Source: Nectonema munidae
Taxonomy: Eukaryota > Nematomorpha > Nectonematoida > Nectonematidae
DNA length: 64,000 nucleotides
NCBI GenBank assembly: GCA_030549495.1
Contig: JAUIRK010000731.1
Span: 110,073-174,072, forward strand
Direction of reading: 5' to 3'
Shown: positions 1 to 12,059 of the stretch, one piece after another
Layout of the letters: every line of letters starts with the position of its first letter
Numbering within the stretch: position 1 is the stretch's first letter
The notes under the pieces: model-generated
What the model was told of the DNA's origin: nothing
Databases searched by the model: none
What the model saw: the letters and a program-made list of their open reading frames with translations, nothing else
Translations under genes and position numbers: made by a program

Positions 1-56
1 GTCCTCATATGAAGACAGTAATATTGGAGGTTCTTTACTTATATATATATATATCT

Positions 57-1568
57 CTCATAACCTGTACGGTTGAACGCGGGTAGACAACTTGCGTGTT
101 ATCTCCAACCCGTATATTACGATGATTCTTCTCCAACCTGTATTCTACAATGATTCATCTCCAACCTGTATACTACGATAATTCATCTCCAACCTGTATA
201 CTACGATAATTCATCTCCAACATGTATACTACGATGATTTATCTTCAACCTGTATACTACGATGGTTTCTATTCCATGTACAAATAACTAGGGAGACAAT
301 GTTCAACTTTCTGTTCACATTCTGCTAGATGTAAGATTTGATATACCCCATTCGGGGAGACGATGGTTCATCTACAACCTGTATACCGCGATAATTTATC
401 TCCAACCTATCAGTTCATATTTTGCTAGATGTAAGATTTGATATACCTCATTCGGGGAGAGGATGTTAGATAAGTTATTAATTTTTTCACGATATTAAAT
501 AATTTATTTTATCAAATAATCAAAATAAAATTCTGTAATCAAAGAATCGAAAAATATTCTTTAAAAAATCAAAAAATATCAAACTTTCTGTTCATATTTT
601 GCCACCTCATACGATGTTACAAAAGTTATTACCTATACTTTGCAATTTGCACGATTTTAAATATTATATTTGTCAAATAATCAAAATAAAATTCTGTAAT
701 CAAAGAAACGAAAAATATTCTTTAAAAAATCAAAAAATATCAAACTTTCTGTTCATATTTTGCTACCTCATACGATGTTACAAAAGTTATTACCTATACT
801 TTGCAATTTGCACGATTTTAAATATTATATTTGTCGAATAATCAAAGAATCGAAAAATGTTCAAATCAAAAAATATTTATTCTTTTTAAATATATCGTTG
901 GCTCCCCTTACTTTTAAAATTGAAAGATAAACCTAGTCTTTAATAATTAATTCTTATCAAATTATGCACATACGAAACTAAAAGTAAGGGGAGCCAACAA
1001 TATATTTAAAAAGAATAAATATTTTTTGATTTGAACATTTTTCGATTCTTTGATTTTCGACAAATATAATATTTAAATCGTGCAAATTGCAAAGTAAAGG
1101 TAATAACTTTGTAACATCGTATGAGGTGCAAAATATGAACAGAAAGTTTGATTTTTTGATTTTTAAAGATTTTTTCGATTCTTTGATTCAGAATTTATTT
1201 TGATTATTTGATAAAAATATTATATAGGTTGGAGATGAATTATCGCGGTATACAGGTTGGAGATGAACCAACGTAGTATACAGGTATAATGTATATAGGT
1301 AATAACTTATGTAGCATCGTCTCCCCGAATGAGGTATATCAAATCTTACATCTAGCAGAATGTGAACAGAAAGTTGAACATTGTCTCCCTAGTTATTTGT
1401 ACATGGAATAGAAACCATCGTAGTATACAGGTTGAAGATGAATCATTGTAGTAAACAGGTTGGAGATGAATCATTGTAGTATACAGGTTGGAGAAGAATC
1501 ATCGTAATATACGGGTTGGAGATAACACGCAAGTTGTCTACCCGCGTTCAACCGTACAGGTTATGAGA
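57..1568. repeat. 1.5-kb foldback palindrome (FB1)
   Basis: The left end (57-112) reads CTCATAACCTGTACGGTTG and onward, and its reverse complement closes the element at 1515-1568. The arms meet at a central stem (898-915 against 981-997, core GGCTCCCCTTACTTT) with a loop of about 65 bp. The left arm is longer because a unit of about 160 bp is duplicated in it (about 525-680 and 685-840). Both arms carry tandem copies of a 28-bp unit. No coding capacity is seen. A partial copy lies at 7824-8100, so this is a dispersed foldback or MITE-like family; its class is unknown. Confidence 0.85.
112..262. repeat. 28-bp minisatellite inside the FB1 arm
   Basis: Five to six head-to-tail copies of a unit built around TCTCCAACCTGTATACTACG followed by ATAATTCA or ATGATTTA. 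Fewer copies appear inverted at about 1400-1515 in the other arm, so copy number differs between the two arms of one palindrome. Confidence 0.8.
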
Positions 1569-2129
1569 ATATATCATTACATATTAGAGAAGAGTTTTTT
1601 AAACTCTTTATACTGAAAAAATATTTCTTCAAACATATTACTGTTTTAGTTTAAAATGCATCCCTTATCTGCTAATTAATGGTATGAAGCCCATGGAAAA
1701 TATAAACAGTAAAATGGTATTTCTTAAGGACTTATGATATAAGTAATGTATTCTGAAAGCCCATAAAAAATGTTTTAATTTGGTATATCGCATGATGCAT
1801 AAATGTGAAAGTTATAAGCGTTTTAATATTTGACTAAGATTTAAGCTAGGAACACTACAAATAAACTAAGCGTACACTAGCCCGATAAAATAAACCACAC
1901 ACGCGTGCTAAAGATGCGGTGTAGCGTATGGGAGATAAGAATTCACTGCGCTCACAAACGCGTAATGCAACATTTTTAATCTTTCTTCGCATAGTTATGC
2001 TCTAAAATCAATCAATAATGTGATTTATTCTTCGCACACTGTCGGTATAATTTTTAACGAATGCCCTTCGTTAAAAATTAGAAAGGTTGTATCTAAACTA
2101 AATAAAAGTAGACTACGATTATCCAACAA
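1569..2129. other. No recognisable feature
   Basis: AT-rich intron sequence. A slightly more GC-rich patch (about 1860-1980) contains several CG-bearing words such as CACACACGCGTGC but no open frame or repeat that I can recognise. Confidence 0.5.
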
Positions 2130-2763
2130 AACTCGTACATTTAATCGACATTTTTCACTTGAAAAATAATTTAAAATTTATTAGAAAAATATTATACTGA
2201 CCTATACTACTGACCCATAAAAAGTAAAAAATAAATATTAATTTTCGCATTTTATTTAACTATGACTTTAAAATGTTAAAAACATATTCTACCTTTGTGA
2301 ATATAAATTTGAAGAAATAATATATAAACTCATTTATTATTGGTATTTTTTGAAACTAGATAAAAGTTGCTGACCTCACTAAAAGGGATTTTGGAAAAAT
2401 AAAAATATATTTATTTGTAAAACCTAGCCTATTTTACCAAAGAGTATAGCTTCAAATCTTGTACATTCGATCAACATTTTTCTTCAAAAAAATTTTAAAT
2501 TTATTAGAAAAATTAAACTGACCTATACTACTGACCTTTAAAAAGTAAAAAATATATATTAATTTTCGACAGTTTTCTTCAACTATAAATTTTAAAATGT
2601 AAAAAACATATTTTACCTTTCTGAATATAAAATATTGAAAAAATAGTATATAAGTCATGACGTTAATTATTATTTGTATTTTTTGAAATAGTTAAAGTTG
2701 ACTGACCTCACATAAAAGAGATTTTGGAAAAATGAAAATATATTTATTTGTATACCTACCTAT
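2130..2763. repeat. Tandem duplication of a unit of about 325 bp
   Basis: 2130-2436 and 2456-2763 are diverged direct copies. Shared landmarks in the same order are TTTATTAGAAAAAT, CTGACCTATACTACTGACC, TATTAATTTTCG, TTTTTTGAAA and TTTTGGAAAAAT. Divergence, at roughly one in five positions by eye, indicates an old duplication. No coding potential. Confidence 0.75.
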
Positions 2764-3571
2764 TTAAAATTTTTTTAAAATCTTCCATTATGCTAAAGGT
2801 GCGTAATTTTTTCAAAATTTAGCAAAATTTTTCAAGTAAAGTCCATTTATTAAAATTTTTAAAACTTTTGAAAAATAAATTATTCTAGAGTATGTAGCAA
2901 ACGATAAGCTTTCTAATAATATATATCATAAAAAAATTGAAAAAAGTTTAATTCTTTCTAAATCAAAAAGTAAAAATTTGAAAAGTAGTATTGGTAGTAT
3001 TATTATTATTACATTTTAATATATATATAAAATAAATTTTTATGATAACAATTTAAAGTAAATTTTTGAATTTTAGGTAGAATTTTTGAAAGTTTCATAT
3101 GTATGTAAAATATTTTTTGAAAATTTTTATTTTAAGTATATTTTAAGCTTTTACGATTTAATTTAAATATATAAAAGGGTTATTGTCTCCCCGGAGTTGC
3201 CAGACTCTGATATATGGTTTTTTTCAACATTTTTTTATAATATTCATTTAACTTGTTTATGTTGATATGTAAAATAAAAAAGGCGTTCGTACTTTTCTAA
3301 TTTTTCAAGAAGAAAAAAGGTTGACTTCCCGGAAAATTTCAATGTAAAAAATTTACTTTTCTACAAGTAGGTATTTTTTTAAACTTGAATTATTAGAAAA
3401 TAAAAATTAAAAAAAATTTTTTTTTGTTAAACATAAATTACTAGTATACTTTATTTTTAAAAAATATTTTTTATAAATTCTATTGTAACTGTTACAAAAA
3501 ATTATCATCAATTAAAGACAATCTAATTTGTGTCCTTATATGAGGACATTGGGAGAAACCCGGTTAAGTGA
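2764..3571. other. AT-rich intron sequence with a transposon-end-like motif
   Basis: Mostly low-complexity A/T. At 3183-3217 a motif beginning TTGTCTCCCCGGAG and running to CTCTGATATAT (with a gap) recurs inverted at 17968-18010, and more loosely at 7773-7805. It may be a transposon terminus, but no partner end is identified. Confidence 0.45.
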
Positions 3572-3748
3572 AAAATCATCCTTGCCTCCCTACATAAGCA
3601 AAGAAGCACTTTTAACCAAAAAAAGTTTAAAAAATTTCGTTTTGAGTAATAAAATATTTTAAGTCATATTGCCCTCCTTATTTTTATACGCCGATTTATA
3701 ACAAGTAATGCTTTTTTGCTTATGTAGGGAGGCAAAGGCGATTTTTCA
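3572..3748. repeat. Short foldback MITE
   Basis: Inverted arms of about 38 bp: 3572-3609 (GCCTCCCTACATAAGCAAA core) and 3711-3748 (TTTGCTTATGTAGGGAGGC core) enclose about 100 bp. Just downstream (3785-3875) a word of about 43 bp containing ATAATCAGTTA and GTTGATGCC is present twice in tandem. No coding capacity. Confidence 0.75.
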
Positions 3749-3875
3749 TTTAATACCATTTCTTTGTTGGAAATATTATTATAATCAGTTACGTTGATGC
3801 CGCCTTCTATTTTAAACCATTTATAATCAGTTAAGTTGATGCCTCCCTAAATTGTATACCATTTCCTATATATGT

Positions 3876-4359
3876 TTAAAAGTAAAACGGTAATACCTAT
3901 CTATTAAACATCTAATTTCAATGCAAAGCAAAATACCTACCACCAGGCTTAAAACTAACTTGCTTAAAATTTAATTACAATTTACTTCCTTCCAGTTTAA
4001 TTGTATAATAATAGAATGAACACTTAATGCCTCCAAACCTACATCATTTTTAGAAAAATATATATTATATATACATACCAAAAGGGTGGTTTTTACTCAT
4101 CAGATGCTATAAGAAATATCCATTGAAATGTCTTGAAATAGCTTTGCCAAGCTCCTAACAATTTACCTTCAGTTCAGTATACTTTACACAGCTTTGTCTT
4201 ATTATGCTGGTTTATGTAATATTGTGTGGGTGGCTAAAGTTCTTTATTATGGCGAAACTTTCGCCCATTTATTTTTTTTAAAATATAACAGTTTCAACCT
4301 AATATTTTAATTTCTTACTACAGAATTCTTTGAGGTATTATCAGAGGACCCAAAATAAA
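3876..4359. other. No recognisable feature
   Basis: AT-rich intron sequence without a supported frame or repeat. Confidence 0.4.
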
Positions 4360-5110
4360 TATTCACGACTTAGAAAAAGAATTGCATTTTAACAAATGCA
4401 AATCTGTGTCAAAGTATCCAGGAATGACGGTACTAAGTTTTTTAAGAAAAATTTTACGCAACGTATAAAAACATTGCCAACTATTCTAAGCAATCTTGAT
4501 AAAAAAAACTAAAACATTAAATATAACGATCATTATCTAAGAATAAAGATGCTATATATTTAATTTTGGCATAAAAGACTTGATTCTTTAAATTTGCCCA
4601 TTCGCCTAGGGAGGGGGCTGATCAAGAGCACGGTGCAAAACTGATTTTAATGGGGCCAGAAGAAAGTCTATACATTTATATACACGGGAGTATACAAAGT
4701 GTATACTGTATACATTTATATATTTCAGAGGAGTTTCAGAGGGGCAAAACCCCCTCCCCTGCCTTTTATCGATCGACCTGGTTACACTAATTAATAGTGA
4801 TAAACCTTGTAAGCTTTAAATTATAGAGTTCTTATATCTATGAAGAAGTAAAGCTATAAAAAATATTTGACGCGCCCGCTCAAAAATGTATGGGATCTTA
4901 TTCAAATTAATAAGCTACATTACTGCCTTTGATCAAATATAGCTCTAATTTGCATTATTATATCAAAGAATGGGAAGTTAATGAAAAAAATAGACTTATC
5001 CTTAAAACAAGAGAACTAATATGGAAGATCTACTCTCAAGACAAACAAGTCGTATACTATAAAAAGATATATAATTGAGAAAATTTCCCCTTGATTTGAG
5101 AATCGTTTGA
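4360..5110. repeat. Dispersed intronic repeat, copy 1
   Basis: Blocks at about 4430-4560 and 4840-5100 resemble 12190-12290 and 12420-12600 in another intron of the same gene. Shared words include AAACATTG, GACTTGATT, GCTATAAAA and ATTATATCAAA. A further similar block lies at 5830-5940 (AATATGGAA, ACTC, CAAG words). Boundaries cannot be placed and the class is unknown. Confidence 0.45.
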
Positions 5111-5390
5111 CAGGTTTCACAATTACAGGTGTGTTTTGGTGATGTTTTTTTTGAAAAGAGCAGAGAGCATATGCTTCAGAATGACTCAATGTAGAGTCTC
5201 TATCTACTGCTATTTACTGAACTCAGTTTCTCTCTGCTGTGAGTGTCTACTGTGTAAATGTGTGCGAGTGTCAATTCGATGGTATACGGAGAAAAGTGTG
5301 CAAACGACAAAAGTGTTTTCATTGATTCAATCTTCAAATGAACTTATAGAAATAAAATCTGAATATTTAAGTTTGATTATATTAAGTTGT

Positions 5391-5416
5391 TGATGATGAT
5401 GATGATGATGATGATT
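5391..5416. repeat. (GAT)n microsatellite
   Basis: About eight uninterrupted GAT triplets. Confidence 0.95.
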
Positions 5417-5721
5417 ATCAGCATAGTCAAGTTATAGCAATAGGTAGACGTCTATTCAAATGATATTTCTAATGAACACTTTTGTCTTTTGCGTGTTTTT
5501 TCTTATCTTTGCCAGTTGTTATGGTGTAAATGTGTGTATTGCGCTGTGTTCGCGCTGGTGTGTCCTTCTCGTAAGGTTTTTGCTCTTTTTCTGGTAACAA
5601 GGACCTCGAGATTTTTGTTTTTCTCCGAATCCTCTTTGTTTGTTGAAAAATGCATTACTCCTTGTTTATGAACACGAACGAAGAAGTGCAAGGTATTAAC
5701 TTTTTTTAGAATCTGTTCTAA

Positions 5722-5828
5722 CCCTTTGAGGCATGGGTTTTCTATCGTCTGCCTTCTTTCTCAATGAGGTTTTATATAAATTAAACAGACGATTTTTGGA
5801 CACTGGTGTCCCATTGTGCCTGAAAGGG
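5722..5828. mobile_element. piggyBac-type MITE, 107 bp
   Basis: Ends read CCCTTTGAGGCATGGG on the left and, in reverse complement, CCCTTTCAGGCACAATGGG on the right. The right flank is TTAA and the left flank is CTAA, a one-base variant. CCC-starting inverted ends at TTAA are the hallmark of piggyBac-group elements. It is too short to code, so it would depend on a transposase supplied elsewhere. Confidence 0.65.
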
Positions 5829-6513
5829 TTAAAAGAATATGCGTCTGAAACTCAACCGCAAAACAAGTAGAGTAATATGGAAAGTTTACTCACAAGCCAA
5901 ACATGTCTTTTAAAGGTATAGAAATTATATGTGTAGCGAAAGGGCTTTTCACACGTCCTCCTGGATGTGCGCCCCCGGTACGTATATGAATATCATATAA
6001 TATAATGACGTGGATGGTAAATTGCCTGAGAGTACAACTAGAATAAGAAATGACAGCCTGTTTTTATTGCAAGGAAAAATTTAATTTCAAAAAGAAGTTT
6101 GATCAAGGAGTTTTTAATGTATTTTCGAGGAGCAGGAATAAAATATTATCTACATTCCCGGGGAATCGAGGAGGAGGAAAAGACACTGTCCCTCATTTTG
6201 TTAAATTCATTAGGTTTGTATATCATCCACCTTATGTAAGTTTAAACATGCAAAAATGGATTCATTGAAGACATTTTCTATTATAACTCCCCTTGCCTTT
6301 CTTAACAAAAGTATCAATACATCTAAATCTAAGGTCTTGACATCATCACCCGCAAAACTGAAGTTAGCGCAATTTTACAAGATTATTCGAAGAAACTGCG
6401 TCCCGCAAATTTCTCGCTCCCTCCTCCCTTATGCTTTTTTGATATTTTTGTTTGTATGCAATGCGTTCGTCATTATTAGGCGTTTTTTATTATCTAAAAC
6501 CGCTTTTCGCTAG

Positions 6514-6670
6514 GTTTCGCTTCGTGCTGGACGAACCGGAGAAACAGCTGGGTCTGCCGCTTGGCAAATTCGTCTACGTGTGTGCCAAGGACCCGGAGAA
6601 GATGCTGATGAGGCCGTACACGCCCTGCTCCCTGCAAGAAGCTGCGGGGTACTTCGATCTCGTGGTCAAG
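6514..6670 (+). CDS. NADH-cytochrome b5 reductase, internal exon A (FAD domain)
   Basis: First recognisable exon of a cytochrome b5 reductase, the FAD flavoenzyme that passes electrons from NADH to cytochrome b5 and is usually anchored to ER or mitochondrial membranes. The acceptor is TTTTCGCTAG and the donor AAG|GTTCTT (GT, otherwise non-consensus). The exon enters with one base completing a codon and leaves in phase 0. It encodes 52 residues including RFVLDEPEKQLGLPLGKF and MRPYTPCS, the RxYTxxS FAD-binding motif, and ends YFDLVVK. It joins smoothly to exon B (VVK-IYRRNVHPKFP). The residues before it (usually ...DTR) must lie upstream, outside the window. GC content is clearly higher than in the flanks. 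The membrane anchor is not seen, so the paralogue is undetermined. Confidence 0.95.
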
Positions 6671-6840
6671 GTTCTTAATTCATGATATTATTCATTCCCG
6701 GATACTAGTGGTGTTGTGATACTAAAGTTTTGTACGATTCCGATTCCGATGTAAAAAATACACGATGCTGATACGAATTCTTTTTATTTTTAAACTTTAT
6801 ATTTTTCACAAATCGACTAGGTATTCAATGAACAATTAGC

Positions 6841-7143
6841 CAGTGGTTCTCTACTTTTTTTTGTTACCCATGCACCCCTTTACTCTTCTTTTTTGTTGGT
6901 AGACCCGGAAATGAAAAAATATTTTATTATAATATTTTTCACCAATAAAATTTTTGAGGTTAAAACAGTATATAATTAGAAATCATATAAAAATGAAAGC
7001 AAATCTAATGCAAATCAATTATAATACAATTCCTAAATACAGTTATGAAGTGGCTTTCTTCATGGACAGTATTTCGCCTTTGGACCCCCTCAATTATTAT
7101 ATGGACCCATAAGGTCCATGTGGACCCCGGTTGAGAAACCCTG
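6841..7143. mobile_element. hAT MITE with CAGTGGTTCTC end, 303 bp
   Basis: Left end CAGTGGTTCTCTACTTTTTT; right end in reverse complement CAGGGTTTCTCAACCGGGG. Such ends are typical of Charlie/SPIN-like hAT elements. The flanks are CAATTAGC (6833-6840) and CAATTATC (7144-7151), an 8-bp target duplication with one mismatch, which fits hAT. The internal CATGCACCCC and GGACCCC words are typical of this MITE type. Non-coding; it sits 170 bp into the intron after exon A. Confidence 0.85.
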
Positions 7144-7151
7144 CAATTATC

Positions 7152-7823
7152 TCTGATTAAGTTGAGAAAACATAAAAAACATCTAAAAGTGAAACTTTTT
7201 AATTTTGTAGGCTTCGGCAATTTAGTAAAAACTAATAAACTAAAAACCAAATGCTATACATTTTTATAGTCCAAAATTATTCTTTTTATAATACTTCTTT
7301 ATAGTATCACTAAAACATAGAGGTCATTAAAAATTGCATTCCTATTCCTTTTCAAAAACACAATATTTTTTACCAAGTTGTCTTTCAATTTTTATTACTT
7401 CAATTCAAACAAGAGCAATTATGGAAAGTACTAAATTAAAAGCACAGCAAAATCTAGGTAAGTGAAGGCATATTCCAAAACGTAGTGACTTTAACCCCCT
7501 CGTCTCCCCATTTTTATTATTTCAAATCAAACACGGAGCAAACTTTATTACGTACAGTATCAAATTAAACACGGGAAAGTGTAGCTATACTTAAATCACA
7601 ATGATCTTTACACCCTTGTCTCTGCTTTGTTATATCAAATCATACATGCAGCAAATTTTATCCTAAATGGTAGTAGAATGTAATTGAGTATAATGAATAA
7701 AATTATCATAGGGTAGTAGATATCCTTATCCTTTTGAGAGTTAGAAAACATTGTGGCTAAAAATATGAGGGCTTGTCTCCCGAGTCCAACCTCTTGATTT
7801 ACATATATATATATATAATATAC
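7152..7823. other. No recognisable gene
   Basis: AT-rich intron. About 7770-7823 shows a TTGTCTCCC word and an (AT)n run like the sequence preceding FB1 at the left edge of the window, so it may be the outer part of the next repeat. Confidence 0.4.
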
Positions 7824-8100
7824 CTCATAATCTGTACGGTTGAACGCGGGTAGACAACTTTATTGTCTTTTGCAATTTGCACGATTTTAAATAATATATT
7901 TGTCAAATAATCAAAATAAAATTCTCTAATCAAAGAATCGAAAAATATTCTTTAAAAAATCAATAAGTATTCAACTTTCTGTTCATATTTTGCTAGATGT
8001 AAGATTTGATATACCTCAAACAATGTTTCAAAATTATACCTATATTTTTGCAATTTGCACGATATTAAATAATATATTTGTCAAATAATCACAACCAAAT
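7824..8100. repeat. Partial copy of FB1 arm
   Basis: Begins CTCATAATCTGTACGGTTG and follows the FB1 arm with TTTGCAATTTGCACGATTTT, CAAAGAATCGAAAAATATTC and GTAAGATTTGATATACCTCA, but the 28-bp minisatellite and the second arm are absent. It is a single-arm relic about 6.5 kb from the full palindrome. Confidence 0.8.
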
Positions 8101-8730
8101 TCTGCTAGCATTTTAATAATGTCTTAAATCATTTGATAATGTTAGTTTCTGCATCGGGCTGATCCTTTGACACCAACTAGTGAAACATCCCTGTTCCTAA
8201 CATTTTCAGTTGGTCCTCTGCCACATGTGCTGAGAAAAGGATTCCAACTATACTGAACTTCATCAGCACACTTTAAATTTTCATCAATTTCATTTTCAGA
8301 AAAAGAAGAATCCGAGTAAGTTTAATCTTCTTAAATAGTAAAACCGCTAGATTCTTCAAAGAGACACTTGAACTATTCGATTCCTTTTGAAGAGCAAAAA
8401 TGAATTCTATCAAAGTGTATGAACATTATTGACTTTTTCACTTAACAGAATCAACCTTGAAATAACCTAAACCAACTGATCTTTTTTTGAGTTTTGGAGG
8501 ATGAAAGTGGTGTAAACGCAAAGTGCATCATATATAACACAATCACTGACTTGTCAAGAAGAGAGGATGATGTAAAAAGAATACCCCTAATAGCTCTCGG
8601 TTTAGTTTTTACAGCAGTTACAAGAGAAAACTTTCTGTAGTTGCTGTACTAGCAGGAGTTGTAGGAAATTGAAGTGCATGCATTGATAATAATTTTTTTA
8701 ATTTTCATGGCGGTATACCCCAAGCCAAAA
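8101..8730. other. Unassigned intron sequence
   Basis: No supported frame. Some of it may belong to the hAT remnant that follows on the minus strand, but I could not recognise conserved motifs here. Confidence 0.3.
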
Positions 8731-8732
8731 TG

Positions 8733-9640
8733 TCAGTGTGTTTTTTGGAATTCCAACTTCAAATATATCTTCTTTTTGCCAATACTAATTTTTCTATATT
8801 GCGGTTCAATGAAATCAATTTTGTTGGCAGCTATAAACATTATTGGTAAATTGAAAAACTTTTCTTTATCAACTTGCCTAAACATGTGTTGGACTGAACA
8901 AAGAGAGGTTTCTAAATGTGTCTGCTGTTTCAGATATTCTGAATTAAATTTGTATAATAAGTTCAAAAATAAATAAACGACATCTTTCTTTTATTATTGA
9001 AATATTTTTTTGTTTCAAAGATACCTCTTTATTTGGGTATTCATTCAAATAACGATTAACTTCAGGTTAATTTTGCTCCATAGTCAATATAAGTTTTATG
9101 GAGTGATTCAAGTTCTTTAGACAAAATTGAAATAATGCACACTCAAAATCTTTCCCAATAGGAGTAGCAAAATGAAAATATAAGTAATTAATTTGATCAA
9201 ATTAATAATCTTCCCTTATATTTGGAATTAGATTGAAATAAATTTTCTGTAGAAGCAAAATAATTCTGAAGTTCTTTCCAATTAGTTAAAATAATAAAAA
9301 AAAATTTACCTCTAACAAGCTTGCAATTTTTTGAAAAGGCACTGAAGTTTGATACGTATTTTTAATATTAAGAGAGTGAAAGATAGTTTTATATTTTTGC
9401 CTTGGAAGATCACTATTTAAACACCTGTTCAATCTCCTGAACTTATCCTTATTGATCTAGACCAATTTCTTGCAGTTTTGAAAACAAAAGATCAAAGAGA
9501 AATTGAGCAGTAGTTGACAAAATATAAAAAATGGTTTCAATTTTCGGATTTTTAATATTTTCATTAAAAAATCTTACAGAAATACACAAATGTTTCTTAA
9601 CTGAGATGTCACTTGATTCGTCAATAAGAAGCACTTTTTT
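8733..9640 (-). pseudogene. hAT-family transposase remnant
   Basis: The most readable part (9449-9634) encodes LLIDESSDISVKKHLCISVRFF, matching the segment around the first catalytic aspartate of hAT transposases (DESTDxxxxKxLxxxVR). Downstream on the same strand (about 9250-9400) words such as TNWKELQNYFAS and PFQKIAS resemble the later hAT body but are separated by stops. The assignment of 8733-8966 is uncertain. The element is heavily decayed, with no ends recognised, and lies in the intron between exons A and B. Confidence 0.6.
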
Positions 9641-10721
9641 TACTCATTCGACTTTCTTTCAAATCACTTCATTTTTTATTATTTGAGTGCATTTACTCCT
9701 GCGCAATTTTGTTTAATTGTTTATTTAATAAAAATAATTGAGCAATCGGGACAAGGCATCAGTGTAAATTTTTCCCATGCAATTTCGATTCCAATACATG
9801 AAAAGATCTCCATTCTTACGATTCCGATTAACGTCCCCTCACTATCGGATGCTACTTTGCTTACCCTCTAAGTCCAGCTTTTTACAAAAGAAAATTTTCC
9901 CCATCTTTTGACGTTTGTAAATGCAGACGATTATTGTTTTATGTGAAAGTGATCTCCAATTCGGCCCGAAATGATCACTCTCCCAACCCCAAATGACGCA
10001 AGTGAAGAAAACAGCCGTTTCTCCTCCCTTTCCCAACTCGTTAAGAAATTAGAAAAGAGGGCATTGAAATGGCCCGGTTTCATCCTGGTGAAATATGAAG
10101 GAAAAAATATTAATTAAGTGTGTGTGATTTTTATATTTAAATTTTATATTTTTATTCTTAGTTTTACTTTCTATCATTTTCGACTCTCCTTTAAATATAT
10201 TCTTATTCAGGAAGAAAATTAGCGTTTATTTATAAGCAAATTCGAAGTAGTACTATTCGAGCATACATCAGTGACGATGAAATCCTCATTCACAAAATGA
10301 TCTTTGTATTCTATTCTTTTCTCCTCGTCTTTTTGCTTGCTAATGACTCAGTGTTTCCCAAACGTAGGTGATTTTTTTTTAAAATGGGATAAAAATTAAA
10401 AAAATAGGTGGCTGTTGTTAGGAAATAGATGCAGACAATCATGTTAGAGTTTTTATAATAAAAAAAGGAGTAGAATTGGATAATTGCAGGCTAAATCGAT
10501 CGAAAAGCATGGAAACACGCTCATTCGATCACGACAAAGCAACTTATTTTAATGGGAGGGTGTCCTTGGCCATGACTTGAGTTGACTACACATCAACGTC
10601 TAAGGGCTAGTGCTGTGGAAAGACGCGCTGTGGGGAAGCGTTTCGTGATACGCAATCACTTTCATTCGTTGGGATGAAGGAGTGGGATTTGAGGTGTGTT
10701 TACATGAACGTGTTGCTTTAG
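9641..10721. other. Intron sequence before exon B
   Basis: No supported gene. At 10349 a word CAGTGTTTCCCAAACGTAGG looks like a hAT-type terminus, but no matching opposite end was found. Confidence 0.4.
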
Positions 10722-10944
10722 ATCTACCGCCGCAACGTTCATCCCAAGTTTCCTGATGGTGGAAAGATGTCTCAGTATCTGGAGTCCTTGAATGTGGGGG
10801 AAGAGGTGCAAATCAAAGGTCCGCTCGGACACATCGAGTATTTGGGAAAGGGCACTTTTGATGTTTCTGAAAACAAGCTGAAGGAGACGCACCAAGAAAG
10901 GCTGACTGGAATCAAGCAGATTGGAATGGTCGCTGGTGGCACTG
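10722..10944 (+). CDS. NADH-cytochrome b5 reductase, internal exon B (FAD and hinge)
   Basis: The acceptor is TTGCTTTAG and the donor CACTG|GTAAGC. The exon enters in phase 0 and leaves in phase 1. It encodes IYRRNVHPKFPDGGKMSQYL (FAD-binding GGxMS motif), GPLGHIEYLGKG, then a charged linker and GIKQIGMVAGGTG, the start of the NADH-binding GGTGITP motif that finishes in exon C. Animal enzymes mostly read GPSGxLxY at the third motif; GHIEY is closer, from memory, to nitrate-reductase-type flavin domains, so the subfamily deserves a tree. Other frames across this stretch are shadows. Confidence 0.96.
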
Positions 10945-11410
10945 GTAAGCCTTTCATTCTTCCAGCATTAAAACGACTTTAGAAACCACTAGGTATTCAA
11001 AGTCAAAAAATATTTAAACTTACTACGTAGTTTGTTTATATTCTAGGACAGATTTTCCCCCGGGATAAATTCGAGGTTACCAAGTGGGAAATAAGCACAC
11101 TGTTTAAACAATAAGGGATCTTTCCATGTCTGAGAAGCGATAGAATATGTCTATTGTAAATAGACGGCAATGTGTTTACCCGATTGGATATCCTCATACC
11201 ATTAGGAGTGGGCAGTTACCCTGCAGCATCTGAAATACGCACACAAAAGCAGTCACACATTATTTATTTATTTTATTGTTCGCGAAAAAGATTGCATCAA
11301 AATAGTTATTTGGACTAGGTGTCAACTATCTTGTCTAGAGCGCTACCTACATCTCTCTGTATGTTATTTATTTAAGAACTTCCCCTAATGGCAAAACTGC
11401 TTGTTTTTTA

Positions 11411-11736
11411 CCCCCCCCCTCTTCCAATAATTTTCTATAAGTAAGAGTTGCCGCTTGTTTATAAAACATGTATGATGATCGCATTATGCGATGTAATGAT
11501 CTTTCGAATACATGATAATGTAAGATAAGAGAATAAAAGAGGGAATGCAGACTTTCGAGTCAAGCATCATGCCAAGCTGTATACACTCTTTTTAAGAGTA
11601 TAAAGAGCGCTGTATACACTCTTTTTAAAGGATTACTTGAATATTTGGTCTCCCGTGTTATTTCCAGACCAGTAATTTGGAAAATTGCACCAAAAAAATC
11701 GCCCCTCCCAATAATTTAGAGGATGTGCGTCCCAGG
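11411..11736. mobile_element. Short relic of the GGATGTGCGCCCC hAT family
   Basis: Shares CCAATAATTTTCTATAAGTA and ACATGTATGATGATC with 33540-33600, and CTTGAATATTTGGTCTCCCG with 40920 onward. It ends GGATGTGCGTCCCAG, a diverged form of the right terminus of the large element at 33456-41021. The left terminus is gone; a poly-C tract lies there instead. Another scrap of the same terminus lies at about 5960-5978. Confidence 0.7.
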
Positions 11737-11799
11737 TATGTATATATCCTCTTATTGTTACTTTACATATAATCTGAATCAGAAAGCAGACTCAGTACT

Positions 11800-11970
11800 G
11801 AAAGATAAAATACAAGATATAGATTTATTACAAAGAAAGGCGGGAGCTAAAAGATGTTTCTCAAGCTCTCCTCTTACCAATTGTTAACAGGCCTGGTTAA
11901 TATCAAATGTTTCCGTTAGTGGATTGAATATTCTCTATTGTGACACTTTTCAGATAGAAAAGCAAGAATC
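11800..11970. repeat. Dispersed repeat shared with 30100-30240
   Basis: Words AGATTTATTACAAAGAAAGGC, GCTAAAAGAT, TTTCTCAA and CCTGGTTAATATCAA match CGATTTATTATAAAGAAAGG, GCTAAAAGAT, TTTCTCAA and CCTAGTTCATATCAA near 30110-30180 in the same order. Class unknown. Confidence 0.6.
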
Positions 11971-12059
11971 ATCCTATATAATCTTCATATAATTGCTAAC
12001 ATGGTTCTAGGAATTGACAGGTATAAAGTGATGAACTTCATTTTGGTCGTTTGAAATAG

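Noticed and set aside
112-262. CRISPR-like array
   Set aside because: Units are directly abutting 28-bp repeats without unique spacers, in a eukaryotic intron.
5136-5691. Several short frames in a more GC-rich stretch, considered as an upstream b5 reductase exon
   Set aside because: None encodes the expected segment before RFVLDEPEK (HDTR-like), and the two strands are open in parallel.
10349-10368. hAT terminus CAGTGTTTCCCAAACGTAGG
   Set aside because: No matching opposite end or target duplication found within the intron.
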